A stretch of 64,000 nucleotides of DNA. Source: Wenyingzhuangia sp. 2_MG-2023. Its GTDB lineage: Bacteria; Bacteroidota; Bacteroidia; Flavobacteriales; Flavobacteriaceae. The notes under the pieces were generated by a model. The model searched no databases and was not told the origin of the DNA. It saw nothing but the letters and a program-made list of their open reading frames with translations. Below are positions 18,415 to 27,682 of this stretch, one piece after another; the first letter of the stretch is position 1; each line of letters begins with the position of its first letter. The translations under genes and the position numbers were made by a program. The stretch covers positions 162,572 to 226,571 of the forward strand of contig NZ_JAUOSB010000005.1 of NCBI RefSeq assembly GCF_030548295.1. Reading direction: 5' to 3'.

Positions 18415-18963
18415 ATGAGTGACAAAATACTTCTAAACTCAAAAAAAATTCAAATCATTCTTCAGAGATTGACTTGTCAATTGATTGAAAACCATGGTGA
18501 TTTTTCTAACACCGTACTAATTGGTTTGCAACCAAGAGGAACTTATTTTGCTGAAAGAATTGCTTCTATTTTGAGCAACGATTACCAAATTAAAAACATC
18601 AAATTAGGAAAATTAGACATTACCTTTTACCGTGATGATTTTAGACGTAGAGACGAACCTATTAGTGCCAACTCTACTAAAATCAATTTTTTAGTAGAAA
18701 ATCAAAAAGTGGTTTTTATAGATGATGTTTTGTTTTCTGGAAGAAGTATCAATGCAGCATTGACCGCAATTCAATCTTACGGAAGACCTGCGGAGGTAGA
18801 ACTATTGGTACTGGTAGACAGACGTTTTAGCCGACATTTACCTATTCAACCAGATTACAAAGGAGCTACTGTGGATGTAATTAACGAAGAAAAAGTAGTG
18901 GTAAATTGGAGTACTGATGGATTATCAGACTCCGTATATATAACTAATAAGAACAAAAAATAG
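18415..18963 (+). CDS. pyrR: PyrR: bifunctional pyr operon regulator / uracil phosphoribosyltransferase
   Basis: A 182-residue type I phosphoribosyltransferase. The PRPP loop VVFIDDVLFSGRS lies at 99-111, GLQPRGTYFA at 37-46 and the PyrR-type LDITFYRDDF at 67-76. PyrR enzymes convert uracil and PRPP to UMP, and in Firmicutes bind pyr mRNA. The leader here shows no attenuator, so an RNA-binding role is unsupported. Only 3 bases separate it from pyrB. Confidence 0.93.
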   Translation: MSDKILLNSKKIQIILQRLTCQLIENHGDFSNTVLIGLQPRGTYFAERIASILSNDYQIKNIKLGKLDITFYRDDFRRRDEPISANSTKINFLVENQKVVFIDDVLFSGRSINAALTAIQSYGRPAEVELLVLVDRRFSRHLPIQPDYKGATVDVINEEKVVVNWSTDGLSDSVYITNKNKK

Positions 18964-18966
18964 TAC

Positions 18967-19896
18967 ATGAGTAGTTTAAGTGTTCCAAACTTATTAGGAA
19001 TCAAACACCTGGTAAAAGAAGATATTGATTTAATTTTTGAAACTACAGATCATTTTAAAGAAGTGATCAATAGATCCATCAAAAAAGTTCCTTCCTTAAG
19101 AGATGTTACCATCGCTAATTTATTTTTTGAAAACAGCACTCGTACCAAACTTTCTTTTGAATTGGCAGAAAAACGTTTGTCTGCAGATGTAATCAACTTT
19201 TCAGCTTCGGGATCTTCCGTAAAAAAAGGAGAAACTTTGATAGATACTGTAAACAATATTTTGTCTATGAAAGTAGACATTATTGTAATGCGACATCCAG
19301 AAGTAGGTGCTCATGAATTTTTAGCAAAACACGTAAACACCAAAATTATCAACGCTGGTGATGGAACACACGAACACCCAACACAAGCCTTACTAGATTC
19401 TTATTCTATCAAAGAACATTTAGGAAGTGTGGCTGGTAAAAAAGTGGTGATTGTGGGAGATATTTTACATTCACGAGTGGCATTGTCTAACATTTATGCT
19501 TTAAAACTACAAGGTGCTGAAGTGAAAGTTTGTGGACCTGTTACTTTGATTCCTAAATACATAGAAAGTTTAGGAGTTGGTGTAGAAACTAATTTAAGAA
19601 AAGCATTAGAATGGGCCGATGTAGCTAATATGTTGCGTGTTCAAAACGAACGTATGGATATCAAATATTTTCCATCTACCAGAGAATACACACAACTTTA
19701 TGGTGTAGACAAAAAATTATTAAATTCCCTTAACTCTGAAGTAACCATTATGCACCCTGGCCCTATCAACAGAGGAGTAGAAATTACTTCAGATGTGGCA
19801 GATTCTGACCAAGCTATTATTTTAAATCAAGTAGAAAATGGAGTTGCTGTTCGTATGGCATGCATCTATTTACTGGCAGAACAAATCAAGCAATAA
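18967..19896 (+). CDS. pyrB: Aspartate carbamoyltransferase catalytic subunit
   Basis: A 309-residue PyrB, which condenses carbamoyl phosphate and aspartate in pyrimidine synthesis. It has the carbamoyl-phosphate motif STRTKLSFE (S57, T58, R59, T60), GDGTHEHPTQALLD (about 131-144) and the late MHPGPINRGVEI. There is no adjacent pyrI; as in other PyrR-linked operons the enzyme is probably an unregulated trimer. It follows pyrR by 3 bases. Confidence 0.95.
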   Translation: MSSLSVPNLLGIKHLVKEDIDLIFETTDHFKEVINRSIKKVPSLRDVTIANLFFENSTRTKLSFELAEKRLSADVINFSASGSSVKKGETLIDTVNNILSMKVDIIVMRHPEVGAHEFLAKHVNTKIINAGDGTHEHPTQALLDSYSIKEHLGSVAGKKVVIVGDILHSRVALSNIYALKLQGAEVKVCGPVTLIPKYIESLGVGVETNLRKALEWADVANMLRVQNERMDIKYFPSTREYTQLYGVDKKLLNSLNSEVTIMHPGPINRGVEITSDVADSDQAIILNQVENGVAVRMACIYLLAEQIKQ

Positions 19897-19900
19897 GCAA

Positions 19901-20227
19901 ATGAAAATAACCTCATCAGATAAATATATTTTATTTACAGCAGAAAGTCCTTTTGATATTTTTAAGCAAAATATTCAAAAAAACTTTTCTAATTACGCAG
20001 ATAAAAATATTGTATTAGACCTTTCTAACATTACAACCACCGAAGAAGAAATAAAATCTTTGGAGAAATTTGCTGCAATACAAATAGAAAACAGTCATTC
20101 TTTTGCCATCATTCTTCCTTCATTTAACGCAGATGCTTTTGAAGAGGAACTGAATGTAGTTCCTACGCTTGTTGAAGCAGAAGATATTATTGACATGGAT
20201 GAAATGACTAGAGACCTAGGGTTTTAA
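19901..20227 (+). CDS. Small STAS-like protein coupled to RNase Z
   Basis: A 108-residue protein starting at ATG 19901; an upstream in-frame ATG at 19838 lies inside pyrB and is unlikely. It alternates strands and helices (NIVLDLSN near 36-43, AIQIENSHSFAIILPS near 60-75) like an anti-sigma-antagonist STAS fold, but lacks the canonical phosphorylatable serine context that I would recognise. The acidic C-terminus ends TRDLGF. Its stop overlaps the rnz start by one base. The role is unknown; coupling suggests a function with RNase Z. Confidence 0.7.
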   Translation: MKITSSDKYILFTAESPFDIFKQNIQKNFSNYADKNIVLDLSNITTTEEEIKSLEKFAAIQIENSHSFAIILPSFNADAFEEELNVVPTLVEAEDIIDMDEMTRDLGF

Positions 20228-21141
20228 TGGGAATTCAACTCACCATATTAGGCTGTCACTCAGCCAGTCCCAGAACCAATGCATATCCAACGGCTCAATA
20301 TTTAAAAATAAACGAACGTCATATTTTAATTGACTGTGGAGAAGGTACTCAAGTCTTACTGAGACAACAAAAAGTTCCTTTTGCCAAAATCAAACATATT
20401 TTTATTTCTCATTTGCACGGAGATCATTTTTTTGGTCTTGTAGGTTTGATTTCTACGTTTGGTTTGTTAGACAGAAGAACCGAATTGCATGTTTATGGTC
20501 CTAAAGGAATTAAAGAAGTAATTACGTTACAACTAAAACTTTCTAAATCTTGGACAGCGTTTCCTTTATTATTTCACGAGCTGAACAGCAATGAGTCTAC
20601 ATTGATTTTTGAAGATAAAAAAATTAGCGTTACCACCATTCCATTAAATCATCGTGTGTACACCAATGGCTTTTTATTTGAAGAAAAAACTGCACAAAGA
20701 AAGTTAAACATGTCTGCAATTGGTCCGGAACCTGAAATTGAAATTTGCGATTATCACAATCTAAAAAACGGAAAAGACTTTGTAAAACAAGACGGGACTA
20801 TTCTAAAAAACGAAGAGTTGACATTGCCACCGCAAGATCCAAAAAGTTATGCTTTCTGTAGCGATACATCCTATAAACCAGATATAGTTCCCATTATAGA
20901 GGGTGTTCATTTGTTGTATCACGAATCTACCTTTTTAGAAGACAAAAAAAACTTAACCGAAAGAACAAAACACAGTACAGCAAAAGAGGCTGGTAAAATA
21001 GCCAAACTAGCCAATGTAAAACAGCTGATTTTAGGACATTACTCTAGTAGGTATAGTGATATTACAGCATTTCAAAAAGAAGCTCAAACTGAGTTTGACA
21101 ACGTAGAATTGGCAGAAAGCGGAAAAGTATTTGTTGTGTAA
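20227..21141 (+). CDS. rnz: Ribonuclease Z
   Basis: A 304-residue metallo-beta-lactamase-fold endonuclease that trims tRNA 3' ends. The metal site SHLHGDH provides H62, H64, D66 and H67; further ligands are in FCSDTSY and ILGHYSSRY, and HESTFLED with the exosite-type region around ERTKHSTAKEAG is characteristic of RNase Z. It overlaps the STAS-like gene by one base and ends the pyrR operon. Confidence 0.94.
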   Translation: MGIQLTILGCHSASPRTNAYPTAQYLKINERHILIDCGEGTQVLLRQQKVPFAKIKHIFISHLHGDHFFGLVGLISTFGLLDRRTELHVYGPKGIKEVITLQLKLSKSWTAFPLLFHELNSNESTLIFEDKKISVTTIPLNHRVYTNGFLFEEKTAQRKLNMSAIGPEPEIEICDYHNLKNGKDFVKQDGTILKNEELTLPPQDPKSYAFCSDTSYKPDIVPIIEGVHLLYHESTFLEDKKNLTERTKHSTAKEAGKIAKLANVKQLILGHYSSRYSDITAFQKEAQTEFDNVELAESGKVFVV

Positions 21142-21271
21142 GTAATTATCTTGATAATAAAAATTTATCTTTTTTCAATTTCTTTGGTGCAAACCAAAAC
21201 GAAAGGAGAGTATGTTTTAGAATCATCTTCTATCTCATCTCTCCATTTTTATTTTACAACACATAAAGACT

Positions 21272-23008
21272 CTACTCAATCTTCATTTCAAAAGGCATTC
21301 TAGCTTGCGTACTTTTAGTTTCAAAAAGATTTTTTAAAGAAGCTGCTTTGTCAACCAATTCACTCGGCAATATTTCTTCTATTCCTATTTGAGCTTTTAT
21401 AAATGGAGACAGTCCAATCATTTTCTTAAAATCAATTTCATAGTTTGGCAATTCCATTATAGAATATTCTTTCAATTCTACTTGGCTTGCAGCATAAGCA
21501 ATGGCATCATCTAAACTTCCCAGCTCGTCTATCAAACCAATTTCTAAAGCACTTGCTCCTGTCCAAACTCTACCTTGTGCTATTTCGTTAACTTTTTCTT
21601 TGGTCATTCCTCTTCCATCTGCAACTCTTTGTAAAAACACATCATAAATATTTTCTATACTTTCCTTCACTACATTTTTAAATCGTTCATCTACAGGTCT
21701 CATTGCACTGTAGTGCATTCCGTTGTTATGTGTGCTAACTACTTGAGAATGAATCCCTATATTTTCTGACAATTCCGCTGCATTTGGCAACACACCAAAA
21801 ACACCTATAGAGCCTGTAATAGTTGTAGGTTCTGCATAAATTTTATCTGCAGCACATGCAATGTAATAACCACCAGAAGCGGCTAAATTACCCATAGATA
21901 CTATTACTGGTTTTTCTTTTCTTGCATTTTCTACTGCTCTCCAAATTAAATCTGAAGCCAATGCACTTCCTCCTGGTGAATTTATTCTAAACACAATAGC
22001 TTTTACGTCTTTGTCTTTAGCAGCTTTGTCCAATGCTTTGATCATTTTGTCGGGAGCAATTTTTGTCAATTCTCCTTGTCCATAAATAATTTCTCCTTGT
22101 GCATAAACAACCGCAATTTTAGATTTTTCCTCTATCAAATCCATCAAAGATGTTTGCATGATATAATCCGAAAAAGAAACTTTACGCAACTCATCTTTCC
22201 CCAATTTCTTTTTTAGCATGTCTCCGTATGCATCTTCGTAAACAATAGCATCTATTAAATGATGCTCTAAAGCAGATTCTGAAGATTTCCCATACAAATT
22301 CATCACCGCGTCTTCAACATCAATATCTCTAGATGCTTTAACAGAAGTATCTACTTCTTGCCAAAGACTTGTAATCAGTTCACTAATTTGCTCTCTATTT
22401 GCAGGACTCATTTCATTGGCTATAAAAGGTTCTACAGCACTTTTGTACTTTCCATGTCTAATTACCTCCATTTTTACTCCGTACTTTTCCTGAAAATCTT
22501 TGTAAAACAACACTTCCGAATGCAATCCTTTCAACTCTACATATCCTAAAGGAGAAATGTATAAAGAATCTGCTATGGAATTTAGATAGTATTTTTTTTG
22601 TGAGTAAACATCATCGTAAGCGTATACAAATTTGCCTTCTTGTTTAAAGGTATCCAACATTTTTCTCAATGCTGTAATTTGTGCCCAACCTATGTTTTCT
22701 GGAATATTTCTTAGACTGATCCCTTTTATTCTATCATCGTACGTAGCACTTTCTATTGCTTTACAAACTGCATTAAAACCATACGTTTGTGCATCAAAAC
22801 CTAAAATTTCTGATAAAGGATTTATTTCCATAGGAGCGTAATCATTCAACTCTCCCATCATGTTGATTTCCAATACAGAATTGGATTTTATTTCTTTGAC
22901 AGCATCTTTAGATGCAACAATAGCAATTCCAAATCCAACCAAAACAAAAAGCACAATAGCCAACCATATCGCAACTAGCGATGACAAAACATTTTTTAAA
23001 AATATCAT
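21272..23008 (-). CDS. sppA: Signal peptide peptidase SppA, 67K type
   Basis: A 578-residue S49 peptidase with an N-terminal membrane anchor (about 7-32) and two tandem S49 domains, as in the long E. coli form. The general base is K189 in YKSAVEPF, and the nucleophile serine lies in NLAASGGYYIA (near residue 377). It degrades cleaved signal peptides in the inner membrane. It is transcribed divergently from folK, with its promoter box at 23028-23035. Confidence 0.93.
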   Translation of the reverse strand: MIFLKNVLSSLVAIWLAIVLFVLVGFGIAIVASKDAVKEIKSNSVLEINMMGELNDYAPMEINPLSEILGFDAQTYGFNAVCKAIESATYDDRIKGISLRNIPENIGWAQITALRKMLDTFKQEGKFVYAYDDVYSQKKYYLNSIADSLYISPLGYVELKGLHSEVLFYKDFQEKYGVKMEVIRHGKYKSAVEPFIANEMSPANREQISELITSLWQEVDTSVKASRDIDVEDAVMNLYGKSSESALEHHLIDAIVYEDAYGDMLKKKLGKDELRKVSFSDYIMQTSLMDLIEEKSKIAVVYAQGEIIYGQGELTKIAPDKMIKALDKAAKDKDVKAIVFRINSPGGSALASDLIWRAVENARKEKPVIVSMGNLAASGGYYIACAADKIYAEPTTITGSIGVFGVLPNAAELSENIGIHSQVVSTHNNGMHYSAMRPVDERFKNVVKESIENIYDVFLQRVADGRGMTKEKVNEIAQGRVWTGASALEIGLIDELGSLDDAIAYAASQVELKEYSIMELPNYEIDFKKMIGLSPFIKAQIGIEEILPSELVDKAASLKNLFETKSTQARMPFEMKIE

Positions 23009-23027
23009 TCTTCAATTTTTTATAAAA

Positions 23028-23035
23028 CAAATATA
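23028..23035 (-). promoter_or_regulatory. -7 promoter box for sppA
   Basis: Minus-strand TATATTTG, an exact consensus match, 20 bases upstream of the sppA ATG at 23008. It supports a folK start downstream at 23067, because the longer folK frame would begin right beside this box. Confidence 0.5.
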
Positions 23036-23066
23036 AATGATTCCTTTGCCTTTCAGTATCAAACTA

Positions 23067-23570
23067 ATGAACATAGCTCATTTATCTTTAGGAACTAATT
23101 TAGGAAATAAACTAGCAAACCTGAACAACGCTCTTCAAAAACTTAGCCAACTAGGAACTGTTTTACAGATTTCATCTATCTATCAAACTCCTCCTTGGGG
23201 TTTTGAGAGTGATGATTTTTTCAATATTGCTTTGTCATTGCAAACTAATTTGGATGCAAACACTCTCATTATCCAATTATTAACCATTGAAGAAGAGTTA
23301 GGAAGAATCCGAAAACCAACTGCAAATGGTTATGCTGCAAGACCTTTAGATATTGATATTTTATTTTTTAACGATGAGATTATTCAAACGGAAAATCTCA
23401 TCATTCCGCACCCAAGAATACAAGACCGAAAATTTGTACTGATTCCATTGCTTGAAATCCTTCAAAACTTTCAACATCCTGTATTCAAAAAAACGCTAGA
23501 AAAATTGCTTAAAACCTGTAACGATGACAGTACTTTAACAAAAAGAACAGACCTATCACTTACTCTTTAA
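23067..23570 (+). CDS. folK: 2-amino-4-hydroxy-6-hydroxymethyldihydropteridine diphosphokinase
   Basis: A 167-residue HPPK, transferring pyrophosphate from ATP to the pterin in folate synthesis. It shows LSLGTNLG (6-13), TPPWGFESDDFFN (41-53), and ARPLDIDILF with the Mg-binding D95 and D97. I prefer ATG 23067 to ATG 23037 because homologues begin a few residues before LSLGTN. It converges on the phosphorylase gene, with 18 bases between stops. Confidence 0.92.
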   Translation: MNIAHLSLGTNLGNKLANLNNALQKLSQLGTVLQISSIYQTPPWGFESDDFFNIALSLQTNLDANTLIIQLLTIEEELGRIRKPTANGYAARPLDIDILFFNDEIIQTENLIIPHPRIQDRKFVLIPLLEILQNFQHPVFKKTLEKLLKTCNDDSTLTKRTDLSLTL

Positions 23571-23588
23571 ACTTTTCAACCTTCTATT

Positions 23589-25307
23589 TTACAATTCTCC
23601 TTTTAACCACATCATTTGATACGGTTGCAATGTAATTGTAGCTGTTGCTAGGCTTGTTTCAGAATTCAACAAATCTTTTAACGGAAATGTAATTGTTTCT
23701 GGCAAAACACAATCTACTACCTCATCAGAAAAGTTATGTACCGCTAAAACTCTTTCTTTTCCATCAACACTGTATTGATCTACCACAAATAGTTGTTCTC
23801 CTAAATCTAAAAACTCAAACTTACCAAACGGATTGAATGCTGCTTGATTGATTCTAATCGCAATCAACTCTTTAAATTTCACAAACAACGTATTTGCCAA
23901 AGATCCTTCTTTAGCCAATTCTTTTTCCAACCAATCTATATGATATTTTTCTCTATTGATGGTTCTATTGATTCCTGAATGTTTCACTCCATCCAAATAA
24001 TTACGAGAACCTACCAAAGAATGAAAATAAATTCCTGGAACCCCTGGCATTACCAACATAGAAGCCTGAGCCAACAACATTCTTTTGTATCTTACCTCAT
24101 TTTTTTCACCAGGATGTGTCAATGCATCTATATAACTGCAATTCAATTCATAAGGACTTTTACTTCCATCAGGTTCCGTTCTATAAGACACCAAACCTCC
24201 GTGACTGTTGACCGTTTCTCCAATATAAGCGACTTCTTTATCGGTTAAAATCCCTTTGATTGGTCTTAATCCAATTCCATCGTGACTTGCTGTAAAATTG
24301 AAAAAACAAACTTTATCACTAGGCAATGTCAACGTTTTTGCCCACTCTGTAATGGTTTTGGTATTTGATGTTAAAATAGAATGTAGCAACAAAGGAGGCA
24401 ATGCAAAATTATACACCATCTGAGCTTCATCGTCACCACTTCCAAAATAAGATACATTTTCATGATGTGGCACATTGGTTTCCGTAATAATAATTACCTC
24501 TGGAGCTACTTCATGTAAAACTTCTCTTATCAACTGAATCAATTCGTGAGTTTCATGCAAATGCACGCATTCTGTCCCAATTTCTTTCCAAACAAAAGCA
24601 ATAGCATCCAAACGAATCAATGTTGCTCCTTTTTCTACATAATACAAAAGTGCCTCCAATACATTTCTTAACACACGATGACTTTGATAATTCAAATCTA
24701 CCTGATCTTTACTAAACGTAGTCCAAACGTGTCTTGTTTTGCCAGTATCATCAACATATTCGCTAATCAACGGTAGTGCTCTAGGTCTAACCACTTTGCT
24801 CAAATCTATGGATGGATCTACTTCTATAAAAAAATCTTTGAAATAAGGATCTCCCGCCAAAAAAGCTTTGAACCAATCCGAAAACTGAGAAATATGATTG
24901 ATTACACCATCAACCATCAGTCTGTAATCTCCGCTAATTTGTTCAATTTCTCTCCAAGAACCCATTCTAGGATCTACAGCGCTATAATTCACCACAGAAA
25001 ATCCATCGTCCGAAGAATAAGGGTAAAAAGGTAAAATATGAATGGAGTTGATTACTCCTTTCAGATGCCTATCTACAAACATTTTTAATGTATGCAAAGA
25101 CGGTTCATAATCTTTGTTTACCTGATCTCCGTATGTGATTAGCACAATGTCCTTTTCACTCAATTGGTATTCTTTAGATTGGATTCTAGCCTTGTACTTA
25201 AACACTAAATCTACAATACTATCAGCAGCACGCTCTGCTATTTCTGGCGGATATAACCTTTGTAACCTTTTGTTAATCGTGTGGTTTTTGTCTGTGATAT
25301 GTTTCAT
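23589..25307 (-). CDS. GH13_18 sugar phosphorylase, probable glucosylglycerate phosphorylase
   Basis: A 572-residue GH13 enzyme of the sucrose-phosphorylase subfamily. The four conserved regions are DGVINH (133-138), IRLDAIAF with nucleophile D233, IITETN with acid/base E276, and TASHDG with D343. No signal peptide, so cytosolic. GH13_18 members phosphorolyse sucrose, glucosylglycerol or glucosylglycerate. The directly upstream glucosyl-3-phosphoglycerate synthase, phosphatase and glycerate kinase argue for glucosylglycerate plus phosphate giving glucose 1-phosphate and glycerate. Sucrose specificity is not excluded by motifs alone. It starts at the base after the preceding gene's stop. Confidence 0.8.
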   Translation of the reverse strand: MKHITDKNHTINKRLQRLYPPEIAERAADSIVDLVFKYKARIQSKEYQLSEKDIVLITYGDQVNKDYEPSLHTLKMFVDRHLKGVINSIHILPFYPYSSDDGFSVVNYSAVDPRMGSWREIEQISGDYRLMVDGVINHISQFSDWFKAFLAGDPYFKDFFIEVDPSIDLSKVVRPRALPLISEYVDDTGKTRHVWTTFSKDQVDLNYQSHRVLRNVLEALLYYVEKGATLIRLDAIAFVWKEIGTECVHLHETHELIQLIREVLHEVAPEVIIITETNVPHHENVSYFGSGDDEAQMVYNFALPPLLLHSILTSNTKTITEWAKTLTLPSDKVCFFNFTASHDGIGLRPIKGILTDKEVAYIGETVNSHGGLVSYRTEPDGSKSPYELNCSYIDALTHPGEKNEVRYKRMLLAQASMLVMPGVPGIYFHSLVGSRNYLDGVKHSGINRTINREKYHIDWLEKELAKEGSLANTLFVKFKELIAIRINQAAFNPFGKFEFLDLGEQLFVVDQYSVDGKERVLAVHNFSDEVVDCVLPETITFPLKDLLNSETSLATATITLQPYQMMWLKGEL

Positions 25308-26519
25308 TTATTCATTGTCTTTTTTAACGTATTCAACAAATTTTCCTGAAAATTCTGGCATGACTGATCTTACAGTTATCCATGATGATAGTGAAGAAAT
25401 CCCCATAGGATCTTCATAAAACTCTTCCGATGCTTCTTTAATCGCTTCTTGAAAAGCTTCGACAGCTTTGATTTCTTTTTCTCTATTATACTCTAAAGCA
25501 TTGAGTTTGCTCAAAGCGTTGTATTTTGATATTTCAAATCGTGACTCTTGAAAATAAGTTGCTAACAATGTTTTAAAAGAAGCCTTAGAAAACACTACTC
25601 CTTGTTGTGCTAAAACTCGAAACAATGTTTTGGCAATGTCATTAGACATTTTATAAATTCCGCCACCTGATTTTTGATCTCCTAATTCTTGATGCTTGTG
25701 ATCGTAAGTCTCCATGATCTCTGTCTGACAAATTCTTTTGTTGGAAGTATTTTTATACACTTCACTCAACGTAGAAACTTCCAATCCCCAAGTTGGAGAA
25801 ATTGCAATCCCTCTGGCCAACGATCTTATAAATGAAAATTCTCCCGACAAGGAATACCTAAAGCTTTCCATGTATTCCAAATACTTGTTTCTTCCGTAAA
25901 CTTTGATCAAAGAGTTGATAAGGGGTGTGTACAACAATCTTGTTGCTCTACCATGTAATTTGTTGGTTACTCTGGAATAAAATCCTTTGTTAAACTCAAA
26001 ATCCAAAGCAGGATGTACTATTGGGTACAACAATCTTGCAGGAATATCTCTGGTATAATTAATAATATCACAATCGTGCAAAGCAAAAGCATACGCGTCT
26101 TTATCTGCCAGAGCATATCCTAACATTGTCCAGACATTTCTTCCTTTTCCTGGAGTTTCTAAACCTGGAAAACCTTCTTCTGTTAAATCTCCATACAATT
26201 CTTTAATTCTAGGACCGTCATTCCATAAAACATCTACACTACAAGGCAGAACAGACATTATTTTTTTTACTTCTTCAAACTGTTTTTCGGTAGCCTTATC
26301 TAATCCTAAAATAATTTTATAGAGATATTTTACATTTTTTAACTCATCAATAATCTTATGCATTGCTGGAGTTTCAAATTCTGAGTACAATGCAGGCAAT
26401 AACAAAACCATTCCCCTTCTCTTACTAAACTCCTCTAATTCGCTTTCTAAATCTTCTAAACTTCTATCTCCTAAATTTTGAAGTGTCGTAATCACTCCGT
26501 TTTGGAAAAAATCTGCCAT
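25308..26519 (-). CDS. Glucosyl-3-phosphoglycerate synthase-like glycosyltransferase (GT81)
   Basis: A 403-residue GT-A enzyme. LLPALYSEFET (40-50) is the nucleotide-sugar strand; PGKG (123-126) and the metal-binding DCD (149-151) correspond to PGKG and DSD of mycobacterial GpgS. The later GFYSRVTNKLHGRATRLL, SLSGEFSF and WGLEVSTL stretches also match GpgS, and the GGGIYKMSNDI segment fits its C-terminal part. The expected reaction is UDP- or NDP-glucose plus 3-phosphoglycerate giving glucosyl-3-phosphoglycerate; mannosyl transfer is an alternative. It lies between the glycerate kinase (5-base gap) and the phosphorylase (no gap). Confidence 0.82.
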   Translation of the reverse strand: MADFFQNGVITTLQNLGDRSLEDLESELEEFSKRRGMVLLLPALYSEFETPAMHKIIDELKNVKYLYKIILGLDKATEKQFEEVKKIMSVLPCSVDVLWNDGPRIKELYGDLTEEGFPGLETPGKGRNVWTMLGYALADKDAYAFALHDCDIINYTRDIPARLLYPIVHPALDFEFNKGFYSRVTNKLHGRATRLLYTPLINSLIKVYGRNKYLEYMESFRYSLSGEFSFIRSLARGIAISPTWGLEVSTLSEVYKNTSNKRICQTEIMETYDHKHQELGDQKSGGGIYKMSNDIAKTLFRVLAQQGVVFSKASFKTLLATYFQESRFEISKYNALSKLNALEYNREKEIKAVEAFQEAIKEASEEFYEDPMGISSLSSWITVRSVMPEFSGKFVEYVKKDNE

Positions 26520-26524
26520 TTATT

Positions 26525-27682
26525 TTATTTTTTTAATATGATTATAAAATCCATCACATTTGTTCCCGTGATTCCTGTCACAAAATCATAGCCTAGCAAT
26601 TTAAAAAACGTATTGCTATCGCTATTGTCTAAATATGTTTTCGGATTTAATTTATTTTGTTTTATTTTTTCGTAAATCTCCGGATCTACAAAAGCTCCTG
26701 TCGCATCAGATCTACCGTCAATTCCATCGCTCCCTGCCACTAATAAAGATATATTTTTTTGAACACATCCACTTAACAACAAACGAAGTGCCAATTCTTG
26801 ATTTCTTCCACCATAACCATTTCCATCACCATTTACTATCGTTGTAGTTTCACCTCCAAAAAGAAGACAAAAACTATCGTATTCAATATCGTATTTTTTA
26901 ATTTTATTTTCAATTATTTTAGCAGCATCTTCAGATGTTGCATCTAAAGTAGTTGTCACAATTTCAACTTTTTCTACGTCTTCTTTTATAAATTCTGCTG
27001 CTTCACTTAAGGCTATTTCATTGTTACCTATAATGTGGTGTACAAAATTGCCGTTGTACATTGGAGCAGAACCGATAGTGTTTAAGTCATCTCCAATAAC
27101 ATCACTCAACACCAAAACCTCTCCTTTGGCTTTTATGGAATCTGCCAATTTCCCACCTTTGATTTGTGAAATTGCTTTCCGAACGGTGTTCAACGCTTTA
27201 ATGTCTATCCCAGATGTTAAAAGTGCAGATGATATTTTGGTAAAATCATCCAAGGTAAGTCCCGACACAGGTTTTTCTATCATAGCAGAAGCTCCACCAG
27301 AAAGTAAAAACACAAACAAATCATCCTCTTTTAGTTTGCTAACTTCAGATAGCATAATTTCTGCAGCTTCTATACTTCTATCAGAAACCAAAGGATGTGT
27401 TGATGTAAAATGTTTTGTGTAAGATAAATACGCTACAGAGCTAGAAACCACAAAACCTCCAGCAATTTTATCTCCCAAAATCTCCTCACATTCTTGTGCC
27501 ATGGCAAGTGCAGCTTTACCTACTCCAAAAACAAAAACTTTGCCTGTATCTCCTAACGGATATTTATTGTTAACAATATTCAAAGTGTCCCCTTCTAAAA
27601 AAAGATTGTCTTTAATTAGTGAGTCTGCTTTTACTTTATTCAGTGCTTTGAAATAGATATTTTTTAATTGTTCTTTATACAT
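26525..27682 (-). CDS. Glycerate kinase, MOFRL/DUF4147 family
   Basis: A 385-residue class II-type glycerate 2-kinase. The N-terminal DUF4147 domain has VFGVGKAALAMA (about 51-62), SGGASAM (about 128-134) and the NTVRKAISQIKGGKLA helix with the conserved lysines; the C-terminal MOFRL domain has FGGETTT, GRNQELALRLL and AGSDGIDGRSDATGAF. It phosphorylates glycerate with ATP, usually at C2. In this operon it would recapture the glycerate released by phosphorolysis. It overlaps the phosphatase gene by 8 bases. Confidence 0.88.
   Translation of the reverse strand: MYKEQLKNIYFKALNKVKADSLIKDNLFLEGDTLNIVNNKYPLGDTGKVFVFGVGKAALAMAQECEEILGDKIAGGFVVSSSVAYLSYTKHFTSTHPLVSDRSIEAAEIMLSEVSKLKEDDLFVFLLSGGASAMIEKPVSGLTLDDFTKISSALLTSGIDIKALNTVRKAISQIKGGKLADSIKAKGEVLVLSDVIGDDLNTIGSAPMYNGNFVHHIIGNNEIALSEAAEFIKEDVEKVEIVTTTLDATSEDAAKIIENKIKKYDIEYDSFCLLFGGETTTIVNGDGNGYGGRNQELALRLLLSGCVQKNISLLVAGSDGIDGRSDATGAFVDPEIYEKIKQNKLNPKTYLDNSDSNTFFKLLGYDFVTGITGTNVMDFIIILKK

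Noticed and set aside
21142..21271. Small RNA or terminator between rnz and sppA
   Set aside because: Only weak short inverted repeats (for example around 21147-21158) occur, with no convincing stem or U tract.
23589..25307. Sucrose-utilisation operon centred on a sucrose phosphorylase
   Set aside because: No sucrose transporter, fructokinase or LacI regulator is nearby; the neighbours make and phosphorylate glycerate derivatives.
27021..27422. 133-residue plus-strand frame inside the glycerate kinase gene
   Set aside because: Antisense to conserved MOFRL/DUF4147 motifs; no family resemblance and no initiation signals.
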